Origin: Flavobacterium cerinum
GTDB taxonomy: Bacteria; Bacteroidota; Bacteroidia; Flavobacteriales; Flavobacteriaceae
Assembly: GCF_004028155.1 (NCBI RefSeq)
Contig: NZ_SBII01000017.1
Coordinates: 1 to 64,000 of the forward strand
Direction: 5' to 3'
Length of the DNA stretch: 64,000 nucleotides
The notes below the pieces were generated by a model. It made no database searches. It was not told the origin of the DNA and saw nothing but the letters and a program-made list of their open reading frames with translations. The position numbers and the translations under genes were made by a program. Positions 18,434 to 26,945 of the stretch are shown here, piece after piece. The number at the start of each line of letters is the position of its first letter. Positions within the stretch are counted from its first letter, which is position 1.

Positions 18434-19510
18434 ATGACTCTAAAAGCTACAGCGATGGTATTTACCCAAGAAGGCACACCATTCGTAAAAGAACAAGTAA
18501 TTCTAAATGATATAGACAGTGATGAAGTACTTGTCCGTATTGTGTATACTACTATATGTACCAGTGATCTCCACACCTATACGGGAAGACGTTCCTCTCC
18601 TACTCCCTGTGTACTGGGTCATGAAATAATTGGAGAAATTATAACGCAGGGTAAAAAAATAAAGAGTGATTATAATGGTCTGCTTTTAAATACGGGCGAT
18701 CTGGTAACCTGGTGCGTGTATGCCTATGATAATAAAAGCGAAATGGCAAAAAAAGGAATACCTCAAAAATCTGAGGGATTATATAAATACGGACATCATA
18801 AATTTAACCCTGACGACGGACTGAATGGAGGATTTGCCACCCATTGTGTATTAAAAAAAGGAACTGCAATTTTTAAGCTCCCTGATTTTTTAAGCTACAG
18901 GCAGGCAGCACCAATAAATTGTACACATGCTACTATAGCAGGTGCAATGCGTATGGCAGGATATCTCAAAAATAAAAATGTAATGATTACCGGGACGGGT
19001 ATGCTAGGACTCTCAGCTTGTGCGATGGCAAAGGAAGGGGGTGCCCGAAATGTTATTGCTATGGATATTAATAAAGAACGCTTGAGATTTGCAAAAAATT
19101 TTGGAGTAGATAGACTTATTGATAGCAAATTATCTGTAGACGAGATAAAATTACTTCTTCCAAAAGGAAAAATTGATGTAATTATTGATACCACCGGACT
19201 GCCATCAGTAATGGAAACCGGACTTGAATTACTTGCTATCGGTGGAAGAGCCGTATGGGTAGGAGCTGTTTACGGTCAGCCGGCAACAAAAATAAATGCA
19301 GAGATGATAGTTAGAAATCTTATAACAATAAAAGGCCTTCATAATTATACCCCCAATGATCTTGGTTTCGCCATTGATTTTATTGCAGAACACCACTTAA
19401 AATATCCTTTTGAGACACTTGTTGGGGAAGAGTTTAGTTTAGAAGATTTATCAATCGGTTTTGAAACAGCCAACTCAGGAAAGTATTATCGTGTTGGTAT
19501 AAAACAATAA
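18434..19510 (+). CDS. Zinc-type alcohol dehydrogenase of the phosphonate-associated TIGR03366 type
   Basis: A 358-residue medium-chain dehydrogenase. The catalytic zinc region includes 'CTSDLHTYTGRRSS' and 'VLGHEIIGEI'. The nucleotide-binding motif is 'ITGTGMLGLSACAMA' and the acidic residue 'AMDINKERL' suggests NAD(H). The usual four-cysteine structural-zinc loop is absent: 'WCVYAYDNKSEMAKKG' has a single Cys. This matches the phosphonate-catabolism-associated ADH group. It is divergent from the transporter operon. A plausible role is handling the aldehyde or alcohol produced around C-P cleavage; substrate unknown. Confidence 0.8.
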   Translation: MTLKATAMVFTQEGTPFVKEQVILNDIDSDEVLVRIVYTTICTSDLHTYTGRRSSPTPCVLGHEIIGEIITQGKKIKSDYNGLLLNTGDLVTWCVYAYDNKSEMAKKGIPQKSEGLYKYGHHKFNPDDGLNGGFATHCVLKKGTAIFKLPDFLSYRQAAPINCTHATIAGAMRMAGYLKNKNVMITGTGMLGLSACAMAKEGGARNVIAMDINKERLRFAKNFGVDRLIDSKLSVDEIKLLLPKGKIDVIIDTTGLPSVMETGLELLAIGGRAVWVGAVYGQPATKINAEMIVRNLITIKGLHNYTPNDLGFAIDFIAEHHLKYPFETLVGEEFSLEDLSIGFETANSGKYYRVGIKQ

Positions 19511-19511
19511 A

Positions 19512-19564
19512 ATTCTAATAAATAAGAAAGCCGGCTAAACGCCGGCTTTCTTATTTATTAGAAT
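19512..19564. terminator. Bidirectional intrinsic terminator
   Basis: Two perfectly complementary 24-bp arms (19512-19535 and 19541-19564) with a TAAAC loop, GC-rich at the apex (AAGCCGGC/GCCGGCTT) and AT-rich at the base. It lies between the convergent dehydrogenase and TonB-dependent receptor and should serve both. Confidence 0.9.
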
Positions 19565-19578
19565 AAAAACTAAAGTTA

Positions 19579-22428
19579 CTATAAACTCCACTTAATTCCC
19601 ATTTGCCCTCTTATACCATAAAACTCCACTTGCTTTGGCCTGCTCTCATCACCATAATAGTACTCAAGCTTTTGGTTGAGAAGATTATTTGCCTCTGCAA
19701 AAATTGTAATATGACTGCTTAACTTAAATGAAATATTTGCATCAAGAGCTGAATAGTTTCCATAGTATACATCATCTCTTTTAAGTCCGCTTGTTCCATG
19801 TTCTGTAATATATTTTGCTTTAAAATTATAAGCAGCTCTTACATTTAACTTTCCTGTTTCATAATATAGCTGTGCATTTACCAAATGATCACCCTGTCTT
19901 GGCAGACTGGTTTTACCCTCGCGACCAGGAATTGTCATTTCTGATTTTGTAAAGGTATAATTTGCCTGCATTCCAAAACCGCTAAGAAAACCCGGAAGGA
20001 AATCAAATTTCTTATTTCCGCTGAACTCAGCTCCAAACAACCACGCATTATCACCATTCAATGGTTGTGAAACTTCCACACCTGTATGTCCGTTGATGTT
20101 ACCTTGTCTTGTATCCATAAATATAGGGTCGGTAATTACTTTATAGAATACACCTGCAGATACAACATCAAGCTTACCAAAATAATGTTCACTCATCAAA
20201 TCAAAATTGTACGAATAAGTAGGGTTTACAGCAGGGTTACCTCCGTCATATTCGTTATCAGCGGCCAAATAAGTACCCCCTGGGGCTAGATAACCAAAAT
20301 CAGGTCTGGTAAATGTTCTGGTTGCAGCAAATCTTACGTTAGTATTTTCTTCAGGCATATATTTTAAATGAACCATTGGCAAGAGCGACAGGTAGCTTTT
20401 TGTTTTTATTACCTTAGAAAGTAAACCATCCGGATTTTCTTCTGTTACATCATATTGGTAACCGCTTACTTTTGTGTTGGTATAAGTAGCTCTTATACCT
20501 CCCAGAAATGTAAGTTTATCATTTATTTTATAGGTAGCCATACCGTATCCCGAAGTATGTGTTTCATCTACATCAAAATTTCTTCCAAGGCCACCACCGT
20601 TAGCTAATATTTCCGAATCGCCTTTAGAAAGCGTTAAGTTGCCATTATTAAAATTATCGTTGTAAAACTGGTTCATACCATCTTTAGAAAGTACTGGCCC
20701 AAAACTATTACCTACGTTAGTATTAAGTTCATTAAGATAATCTTTACCTCCTGGCTGATAAATATTATACTGTCCATAAGATCCCAGTGTAGGTGCCGCA
20801 CCATTGCCTGTCCAATTATAAAATTCATCAGAAAAAGTAGCCCTCCTGTCTTTATCCCTGAATTTACCTCCAAACTTAAGAGTAAGGTCATCATTAGCTG
20901 TAAGTTCATAATTTACGGTAGCCACAATATTATCTCTTTCCTTTACTCCTACTTTATACAATTCCAATGTTGTAAAATTCATTTTATCCGGACTTGTTTG
21001 GAAATTTGGGTCTGACAGATAACCAAACATATTATCGGTATCCATATGGCCTCCATCTGTATTCCAATAAGCTCTTGGCCCATTTCCTCTATTCTCAATA
21101 TAAGCTGGATTTAAACCTACACCATCTTGTTTAAAAAATACGGAATAGTAACTGTTATTTTTTGCATCCGGAACATTACCATAGTAAAATTCGGTACTGT
21201 AATGTGCTACGCTCCAATCCAAAACGCCTTTATTTCCTATATGCTTACCTCCAACTTCTGCTCCGTAAAAATTAAAGTTCAGTTCGTTATATATATTTTG
21301 CAGCTCTATACGGCCTGCATTAGTAGCACTATTAAATTTATCAAAACGGATACGCTGTTTATAATGCAGCTCCTTATCAAGCAGCTTACCATAATTGAGC
21401 TTCGTATAAAATTTGTTTCTTTCATTAGGGTTAAATTCAAAACCTCCGTTAAAACCGGTTGTTTTCCTTTCACCTGTATAGTCTCTTAACTCTAATCTAT
21501 AAACTCCTTCATCGCCAGATCTTCTTGCCTCAAAATTATCTGAAGCCCAATTACGGTTCCATTGTGAGACATTTAAAATATAGCCAAATTTGCCACTCTT
21601 GCTTTTATCACCAATAAGAAAGGAGCCACTGTAAACACCTTTATTAGATTTTTCATTATAACCAGCTCCAATTGTTGCATCTACCGTGAATTTAGAAGGT
21701 GCAGTCTTAGTTACAAAATTTACGCTGCCACCAAGTGCATCAGCGTCAATATCCGGAGTCAAAGCCTTAGCTACTTCCACATATCCAATCATTTCAGTAG
21801 GGAAAAAATCAAACGCAGTAGCCCTGCTTGCCCCTTCGTCAGCAGCTGTTGGAAGCCTGTTACCATTCATAGTTGTAGAGCTCCATTCTGCCGGTAATCC
21901 CCTAACAGCAACATATCGGCCCTCTCCCTGGTCTCGCTCAATAGAAACCCCTGGTATACGCTGTACAGCTTCAGCTGCATTTCTATCCGGTAATTTGCCT
22001 ATACCGTCGGCAGCTATCACATTTATAACATTAACTGCATTTTTTTGTAGATTAAGTGCTTTAGCCTCACTTAATCTTGAAGCTGTTGATGTGAGAACGA
22101 CTTCATTTAATTCATTAGAAATAGGCTGCATTAGTATATCAGGCATCGTCGTTATTTTACCTGCTTCTACATTTGCTTCATGTTTGGATTTCTCATATCC
22201 CATATAATTTACAGTAATGGTATATGTACCCGGAGTTAAACCCATAACTGTAAAATTTCCTTCAAAATCAGTTGATGCATTTTTCTGAGTTCCATTTAAC
22301 TGTATTATCGCACCGGGAAGCGGGTAAGATCCATCGAGCACCTTACCCTTAATAGAACCCATTTGTGCAAACCCAGTCAATGAAAACAACAAAAAAGTTG
22401 CATAGACTAAAAGTGTAATTTTTTTCAT
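19579..22428 (-). CDS. TonB-dependent outer-membrane receptor with carboxypeptidase-regulatory-like domain
   Basis: 949 residues from the ATG at 22428. Signal peptide MKKITLLVYATFLLFSLTGF; then a CarboxypepD_reg-like domain ('GSIKGKVLDGSYPLPGAI', 'TYTITVNYMGYE', about residues 20-100); then the plug ('LPDRNAAEAVQRIPGVSIERDQGEGRY' region, 'VAVRGLP', 'ALGGSVNFVTK'); then a 22-strand-type barrel ending in GQMGIKWSL. It is not a SusC-type protein and no SusD follows. It converges on the dehydrogenase gene, and a TTTAC-N5-GTAAA site 54 bp upstream matches those at the phosphonate operon. I therefore infer that it imports an organophosphonate or related substrate across the outer membrane. Confidence 0.88.
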   Translation of the reverse strand: MKKITLLVYATFLLFSLTGFAQMGSIKGKVLDGSYPLPGAIIQLNGTQKNASTDFEGNFTVMGLTPGTYTITVNYMGYEKSKHEANVEAGKITTMPDILMQPISNELNEVVLTSTASRLSEAKALNLQKNAVNVINVIAADGIGKLPDRNAAEAVQRIPGVSIERDQGEGRYVAVRGLPAEWSSTTMNGNRLPTAADEGASRATAFDFFPTEMIGYVEVAKALTPDIDADALGGSVNFVTKTAPSKFTVDATIGAGYNEKSNKGVYSGSFLIGDKSKSGKFGYILNVSQWNRNWASDNFEARRSGDEGVYRLELRDYTGERKTTGFNGGFEFNPNERNKFYTKLNYGKLLDKELHYKQRIRFDKFNSATNAGRIELQNIYNELNFNFYGAEVGGKHIGNKGVLDWSVAHYSTEFYYGNVPDAKNNSYYSVFFKQDGVGLNPAYIENRGNGPRAYWNTDGGHMDTDNMFGYLSDPNFQTSPDKMNFTTLELYKVGVKERDNIVATVNYELTANDDLTLKFGGKFRDKDRRATFSDEFYNWTGNGAAPTLGSYGQYNIYQPGGKDYLNELNTNVGNSFGPVLSKDGMNQFYNDNFNNGNLTLSKGDSEILANGGGLGRNFDVDETHTSGYGMATYKINDKLTFLGGIRATYTNTKVSGYQYDVTEENPDGLLSKVIKTKSYLSLLPMVHLKYMPEENTNVRFAATRTFTRPDFGYLAPGGTYLAADNEYDGGNPAVNPTYSYNFDLMSEHYFGKLDVVSAGVFYKVITDPIFMDTRQGNINGHTGVEVSQPLNGDNAWLFGAEFSGNKKFDFLPGFLSGFGMQANYTFTKSEMTIPGREGKTSLPRQGDHLVNAQLYYETGKLNVRAAYNFKAKYITEHGTSGLKRDDVYYGNYSALDANISFKLSSHITIFAEANNLLNQKLEYYYGDESRPKQVEFYGIRGQMGIKWSL

Positions 22429-22481
22429 TGCGTTCAAATTATTAATATTAGTAAATTATTTACTGCAAAAATGCCTATAAT

Positions 22482-22496
22482 TTTACCATTAGTAAA
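22482..22496. promoter_or_regulatory. TTTAC-N5-GTAAA dyad, site 4 (upstream of receptor)
   Basis: TTTAC CATTA GTAAA, 54-68 bp upstream of the receptor ATG. A related short dyad GTAAAT-T-ATTTAC lies next to it at 22451-22463, and the half-site AAATAGTAAAC recurs at 22800-22810. Confidence 0.55.
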
Positions 22497-22546
22497 CTTT
22501 TGAACTTTAAGAAATCCTTAACACGCTATTATAGTTAAGTAAGGAG

Positions 22547-22583
22547 AATGTTAACAACCATTTTTATAATGGCTGTTAACATT
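22547..22583. promoter_or_regulatory. Long dyad upstream of the receptor
   Basis: Arms AATGTTAACA-A-CCAT and ATGG-C-TGTTAACATT pair over 14 of 15 positions around a TTTTATA loop. It lies about 120 bp upstream of the receptor start, in the 582-bp spacer before the SulP gene. It could be an operator or an RNA hairpin in a long leader. Confidence 0.5.
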
Positions 22584-22817
22584 AGTTTACACTGACGAAT
22601 AATGAATCTATGACAACTGTTTGTTTTAATAATTATGGAGGGTTTCACTTTCAGACTTAGATCCTTCTACTCGATTTACTGTAAAATCAACTATTCTTTG
22701 TATTCTCTCCTTTTATTTTGCTTTATTATAACAACTAATCATGATTTTACTATACAATAAAACTTGTCTCTGCTCAAAACAACTATATTATTCTGAGCCA
22801 AATAGTAAACCAGTAAA

Positions 22818-22848
22818 TTTGTATTTTGATTATATTTTTCTAGTTTTG
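22818..22848 (+). promoter_or_regulatory. Bacteroidetes-type promoter for the SulP gene
   Basis: TTTG (22818-22821), then 19 nt, then TAGTTTTG (22841-22848), an exact match to the TTTG-N19-TAnnTTTG consensus. It would give a leader of roughly 155 nt before the SulP ATG. Confidence 0.55.
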
Positions 22849-23010
22849 TTCCCTGTATGAAACACCTGTCTACTACATACTCGACTGTTACTCCGCCCTG
22901 ACTTTAGCCCTTAAAACAATAGACACTGCCTTTAACACTTTACCTATAGTTATCTGTACAAATCTCTGTTTAACTGCTTCAGTGATAATGTGCTTTATTA
23001 ATTTATATCT

Positions 23011-24549
23011 ATGAATAAAGTTCTAAATCTTTTCGACTTTACGCAAAAAGTCAATTATAAAAATGAAATTTTAGCCGGCCTGACTGTAGCTATGACTATG
23101 ATACCCGAGTCACTGTCTTTTGCAATCCTTGCTGGTTTTCCTCCACTTGTTGGTCTCTATGCTGCCTTTATTGCCGGACTTATTACAGCAATTTTTGGCG
23201 GAAGACCGGGAATGATATCTGGTGGAGCGGGTGCTACAGTTGTTGTACTCATAGCACTAATGCGCTCCCATGGAATTGAATATGTGTTTGCAGCTGTAGC
23301 TCTTGCAGGGGCAATCCAAATACTTATCGGCCTCTTCAAGATGGCTAAATTTATACGCCTGGTGCCCCAGCCTGTTATGTACGGGTTTGTTAACGGGCTT
23401 GCTATTATAATATTCATGTCGCAGCTGGAGCAGTTCAAAACAATAGTGAATGGTGAGATTACCTGGCTACAGGGTTCCACATTATACATCATGCTGGGGC
23501 TGGTTGCCCTGACAATCGGGATTGTAGTGCTATTCCCTAAAATAACAAAAGCCGTACCTTCCTCACTGGTGGCAATTATAATGGTTTTTATAATTGTGGT
23601 TGCCTTTGGTATCGAAACTAAAACAGTACAGGACATTGCCTCTGTCGAAGGGGGCTTTCCTCCTTTCCATATCCCTAATATTCCTTTTAATTTAGAAGCA
23701 TTGCAGATTATCCTGCCCTACTCCATGATTGTAGCCGCGGTTGGCCTTACAGAAGGGCTTCTTACATTGAATCTGGTCGATGAAATTACCGGAACAAGAG
23801 GCAATGGGAATCGGGAATGTATTGCCCAGGGTGGATCAAACATAGCCAACGGGTTCTTTTACGGGATGGGTGGCTGCCCTATGATAGCACAGACACTGGT
23901 GAATCTTTCTTCGGGTTCCAGAGCCAGGCTTTCAGGAATAATCGCTGCCATAACGATATTGCTGATTATTCTTTTTGGTGCCCCAATAATAGGAAAGCTG
24001 CCTATGGCTGCACTTGTAGGGGTTATGGTAATGGTAGCAATAGGAACTTTTGAATGGGCTAGCTTTAATATAATTACTAAAATGCCAAAGCACGATATTT
24101 TTGTTGGGATCATGGTGGCCGTCATTACCGTACTACTGCACAATCTGGCACTCGCTGTACTGGTAGGTGTTATAATATCCGCATTGGTATTTGCATGGCA
24201 GAGTGCCAAACGCATCAGGGCTAGGACTTTTATTGATGATAAGGGGATCAAACACTATGAAATTTATGGACCCTTATTTTTTGGTTCAGTAATGACATTC
24301 CAGGAAAAATTTAAAACAGCAGAGGATCCTAATCATATCATAATAGACTTTAAGGAAAGCCGTATAGCGGATATGTCCGCTATTGAGGCTGTAAACAATA
24401 TTACCAAACGCTATAGCGAAGCTGGGAAGACTGTAGAACTGAAACATCTGAGTCCAGACTGCAGGCAGCTGCTCCGTAATGCTGAATCCGTAATCAATGT
24501 AAGCATTATCGAAGACCCTAATTACAGGGTTGCTGTTGAGAGCGTTTAA
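23011..24549 (+). CDS. SulP-family inorganic anion transporter with STAS domain
   Basis: A 512-residue inner-membrane protein. The transmembrane part covers about residues 15-400, with the SulP signatures 'AMTMIPESLSFAILAGFPPLVGLYAAF' (helices 1-2) and 'GGAGATVVVL', and many further hydrophobic helices. A short cytoplasmic STAS domain follows (about 420-505: 'IIDFKESRIADMSAIEAV'). SulP proteins take up sulfate, bicarbonate or related anions, usually by proton or sodium coupling. The substrate cannot be set from sequence. The gene stands alone and has a consensus promoter upstream. Confidence 0.88.
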   Translation: MNKVLNLFDFTQKVNYKNEILAGLTVAMTMIPESLSFAILAGFPPLVGLYAAFIAGLITAIFGGRPGMISGGAGATVVVLIALMRSHGIEYVFAAVALAGAIQILIGLFKMAKFIRLVPQPVMYGFVNGLAIIIFMSQLEQFKTIVNGEITWLQGSTLYIMLGLVALTIGIVVLFPKITKAVPSSLVAIIMVFIIVVAFGIETKTVQDIASVEGGFPPFHIPNIPFNLEALQIILPYSMIVAAVGLTEGLLTLNLVDEITGTRGNGNRECIAQGGSNIANGFFYGMGGCPMIAQTLVNLSSGSRARLSGIIAAITILLIILFGAPIIGKLPMAALVGVMVMVAIGTFEWASFNIITKMPKHDIFVGIMVAVITVLLHNLALAVLVGVIISALVFAWQSAKRIRARTFIDDKGIKHYEIYGPLFFGSVMTFQEKFKTAEDPNHIIIDFKESRIADMSAIEAVNNITKRYSEAGKTVELKHLSPDCRQLLRNAESVINVSIIEDPNYRVAVESV

Positions 24550-24716
24550 CTTTATTTTAAATCATTTTTTCTAATCTTATAGGTTAGTAAAAAGTTGCAT
24601 ATCTTGAAGATGAAATAGTACAAAAACTACTATTCCGAAAAAAATCATAAAATATTTTAAATACTTTTTTTTGAAATAACATAATTCAATAAATTCGCCA
24701 ACTAAATTTTGGCAAT

Positions 24717-25775
24717 ATGAATATGAGAATTATAGGTTCTGGCAGTTGTATTCCCGAAATCAAAGTCCCGAACCAGTACTTTGAAAATCACTCTTTTCTG
24801 GATGAAAACGGTAACTCTTTAAAACACTCCAGAGAAAGTATTATCGAGAAATTTGCTGCTATTACAGGAATTGAGGAGCGCCGCTATGTGCCGAATCATT
24901 TTGTAACTTCTGACTTGGCTTTTATAGCCGCCCAAAAAGCAATTGATGATGCGGGGGTTGATCCTGAAAGTATAGATTATATTATACTCTCACATAATTT
25001 TGGAGATGTCCGTTACGGTACCGTACAGTCCGATACTGTTCCAAGTCTTGCTTCGAGGGTCAAAAATAAGCTGAAGATTAAAAATCCCGGCTGTGTTGCT
25101 TTTGATATTATTTTTGGATGCCCGGGCTGGATTCAGGGTATGCTGCTGGCTAATGCTTACATACAGTCAGGAATGGCAAAGCGATGCCTGATTATTGGTG
25201 CAGAATGTCTTTCCCGCGTGGTGGACCATAGTGATAGAGACTCCATGATCTATGCTGATGGCGCAGGAGCAACCCTTGTTGAAGCATCAAATCATGAGAA
25301 AGGACTACTATCACATGAAAGTGCCAGCTTCTCCTATGATGAAACAGAATACCTCTATTTTGGGAATTCATATAATCCCGAACATACTAATGATGTAAGA
25401 TACATTAAGATGTATGGACGAAAAATATATGAATTTGCACTCAGGTATGTACCTAATGCCATGAAAAGCTGCATTGATAAAGCAGGTATACCCATCGAAA
25501 AGATAGATAAAATACTGATACATCAGGCAAATGAAAAAATGGATGAGGCTATCCTTAACCGGTTCTATACACTTTACGGAAAAACACCACCAAAAGATGT
25601 GATGCCAATGAGTATCAGTTTTTTAGGAAACAGCAGCGTTGCAACCATTCCAACTCTATATGACCTTATAGCAAAAGGGGCGCTTGATGGACATAATATG
25701 AATAGTGGAGATATTATACTGTTTGCCTCTGTTGGAGCAGGTATGAATATCAATGCCTTTGTTTATAAAGTTTAG
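24717..25775 (+). CDS. 3-oxoacyl-ACP synthase III family protein (FabH-like)
   Basis: A 352-residue thiolase-fold condensing enzyme with the KAS III triad: Cys135 in IFGCPGW, His269 in ILIHQAN and Asn305 in LGNSSVAT. These enzymes condense an acyl-CoA with malonyl-ACP to start fatty-acid or polyketide-like chains. It is isolated from the main fab genes, so it may be a secondary KAS III used for branched or specialised lipids. ATGs at 24717 and 24723 are both possible. The short repeat GCCAA-N7-TTGGC overlaps the region just before the start. Confidence 0.85.
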   Translation: MNMRIIGSGSCIPEIKVPNQYFENHSFLDENGNSLKHSRESIIEKFAAITGIEERRYVPNHFVTSDLAFIAAQKAIDDAGVDPESIDYIILSHNFGDVRYGTVQSDTVPSLASRVKNKLKIKNPGCVAFDIIFGCPGWIQGMLLANAYIQSGMAKRCLIIGAECLSRVVDHSDRDSMIYADGAGATLVEASNHEKGLLSHESASFSYDETEYLYFGNSYNPEHTNDVRYIKMYGRKIYEFALRYVPNAMKSCIDKAGIPIEKIDKILIHQANEKMDEAILNRFYTLYGKTPPKDVMPMSISFLGNSSVATIPTLYDLIAKGALDGHNMNSGDIILFASVGAGMNINAFVYKV

Positions 25776-25898
25776 AGAACACTAACAATATAACAAAAAA
25801 TAACCTTTTATGAGTTATGGTATTAAATGATTCAAATTGGTAGGAGGTACTAAAAAGAAAAAGCCTATCAGCTATCATGTAGATAAGACTACAAACAA

Positions 25899-25927
25899 TA
25901 AAGCACCTGATTTGAGCAGGTGCTTTA
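25899..25927 (+). terminator. Intrinsic terminator after the KAS III gene
   Basis: Perfect 11-bp stem TAAAGCACCTG / CAGGTGCTTTA with a seven-base loop, about 125 nt after the KAS III stop. The T-tail is short. Confidence 0.7.
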
Positions 25928-26004
25928 TACCCTAACTGTTATAGTATAGTATATTATGCTACGACTACGTTTACTGCGTTTGAACCTCAACGGCACTACT
26001 AGTG

Positions 26005-26460
26005 TTATTTGGTAAGTGCCATCATTTCTGTTAACGATTTATCCAGCTTTTTCCGGTGGTTATTAAACTCTTTTTTAAATGATTTTATAGCCTTAATTGT
26101 AGTTTCGTCTAATTTAAAATTATGGGGCTGAATTGCCTTAGCGCTCAACAGCATATTACTTAACTTGTCCATCCTGCCATTCGCATCTATAATGGCATAC
26201 CTGAGTTTTCGCTTGTTTTTAAGTTGAGGGTCTTCTAATTTATCATTTGCCTTGGATATTTTTATACATGCTTCATCTACAGCAAAATCTGACGCAGTAA
26301 TAAATTGATTCCAGTCCGCTATTGCTTTACGGGTAGCTACATCCTCTGCTTCATACCCTATAGGTTCCATTTCTGTTGCCCAGCCCGCTTCGTTTTCCTC
26401 TGTACATTGGTATGGGGAGGTCATCGTAAACAGTAAAACCGCAATTATAAATACTTTCAT
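26005..26460 (-). CDS. Hypothetical secreted protein
   Basis: 151 residues from the ATG at 26460, which begins a clear signal peptide (MKVFIIAVLLFTMTSPYQC); an ATG 14 codons upstream is less likely. Cys19 follows the hydrophobic stretch, but 'SPYQC' is a poor lipobox. The mature protein is charged and predicted helical ('KLRYAIIDANGRMDKLSNML', 'KSFKKEFNNHRKKLDKSL'). No family recognised. It is flanked by the KAS III terminator and by a long spacer. Confidence 0.6.
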   Translation of the reverse strand: MKVFIIAVLLFTMTSPYQCTEENEAGWATEMEPIGYEAEDVATRKAIADWNQFITASDFAVDEACIKISKANDKLEDPQLKNKRKLRYAIIDANGRMDKLSNMLLSAKAIQPHNFKLDETTIKAIKSFKKEFNNHRKKLDKSLTEMMALTK

Positions 26461-26945
26461 GATAGTAGGGATATTAATTTTGTTCTTATTTCTACACCTC
26501 ATTATTCACATATACTATATATAAAGGAATATTTGATGGATCAAAATTGATTAATTATAAAAATAGAGTTCATGATAATAATCATAGTCAAATATATATT
26601 TTACATTTTATTAGAGTATAAAGGCAGGTAATGGTATTTGAAATACTATTTTGATAAAAAAATTAGGAAGGATGCACGGATTAAAGATTTTATCCGAAAA
26701 CTATTGTGAATTGGGCTATAGATCGGAATCTGACATTAGCTCTTGTGATGTAAAAACAAAAACTAATGAAATTGTAAACCTAAGTTTGAAATATACAGCC
26801 TGAAGAATAATAGTTTGAAATACAATGCTTCAAAATGATACTTTGTTAAATTAGAATAGTTAAATAACCAATATCTAAGTTTTAATTTATCTACCTTCAC
26901 AAAATCACCTAATTATCAGAAAGTTAGAAATCCAACTATAAAACT
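26461..26945. other. Intergenic region with a dispersed-repeat copy and a short ORF
   Basis: Holds repeat copy 2 and an overlapping 43-codon plus-strand ORF (26672-26803) ending 'VNLSLKYTA'. The ORF has no convincing ribosome-binding site spacing and no recognised family. No promoter for the downstream kinase was recognised. Confidence 0.4.
26780..26813 (+). repeat. Dispersed repeat copy 2
   Basis: Matches 14011-14044: CTAAGTTTGAAATATAC, six variable bases, AAGAATAATAG. It lies about 130 bp before the CheB-CheR-kinase gene. Confidence 0.5.

Noticed and set aside
26672..26803. 43-codon plus-strand ORF overlapping the dispersed repeat
   Set aside because: No proper ribosome-binding spacing and no family; the other frame better explains the repeat. 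Kept only as a note in the intergenic entry.
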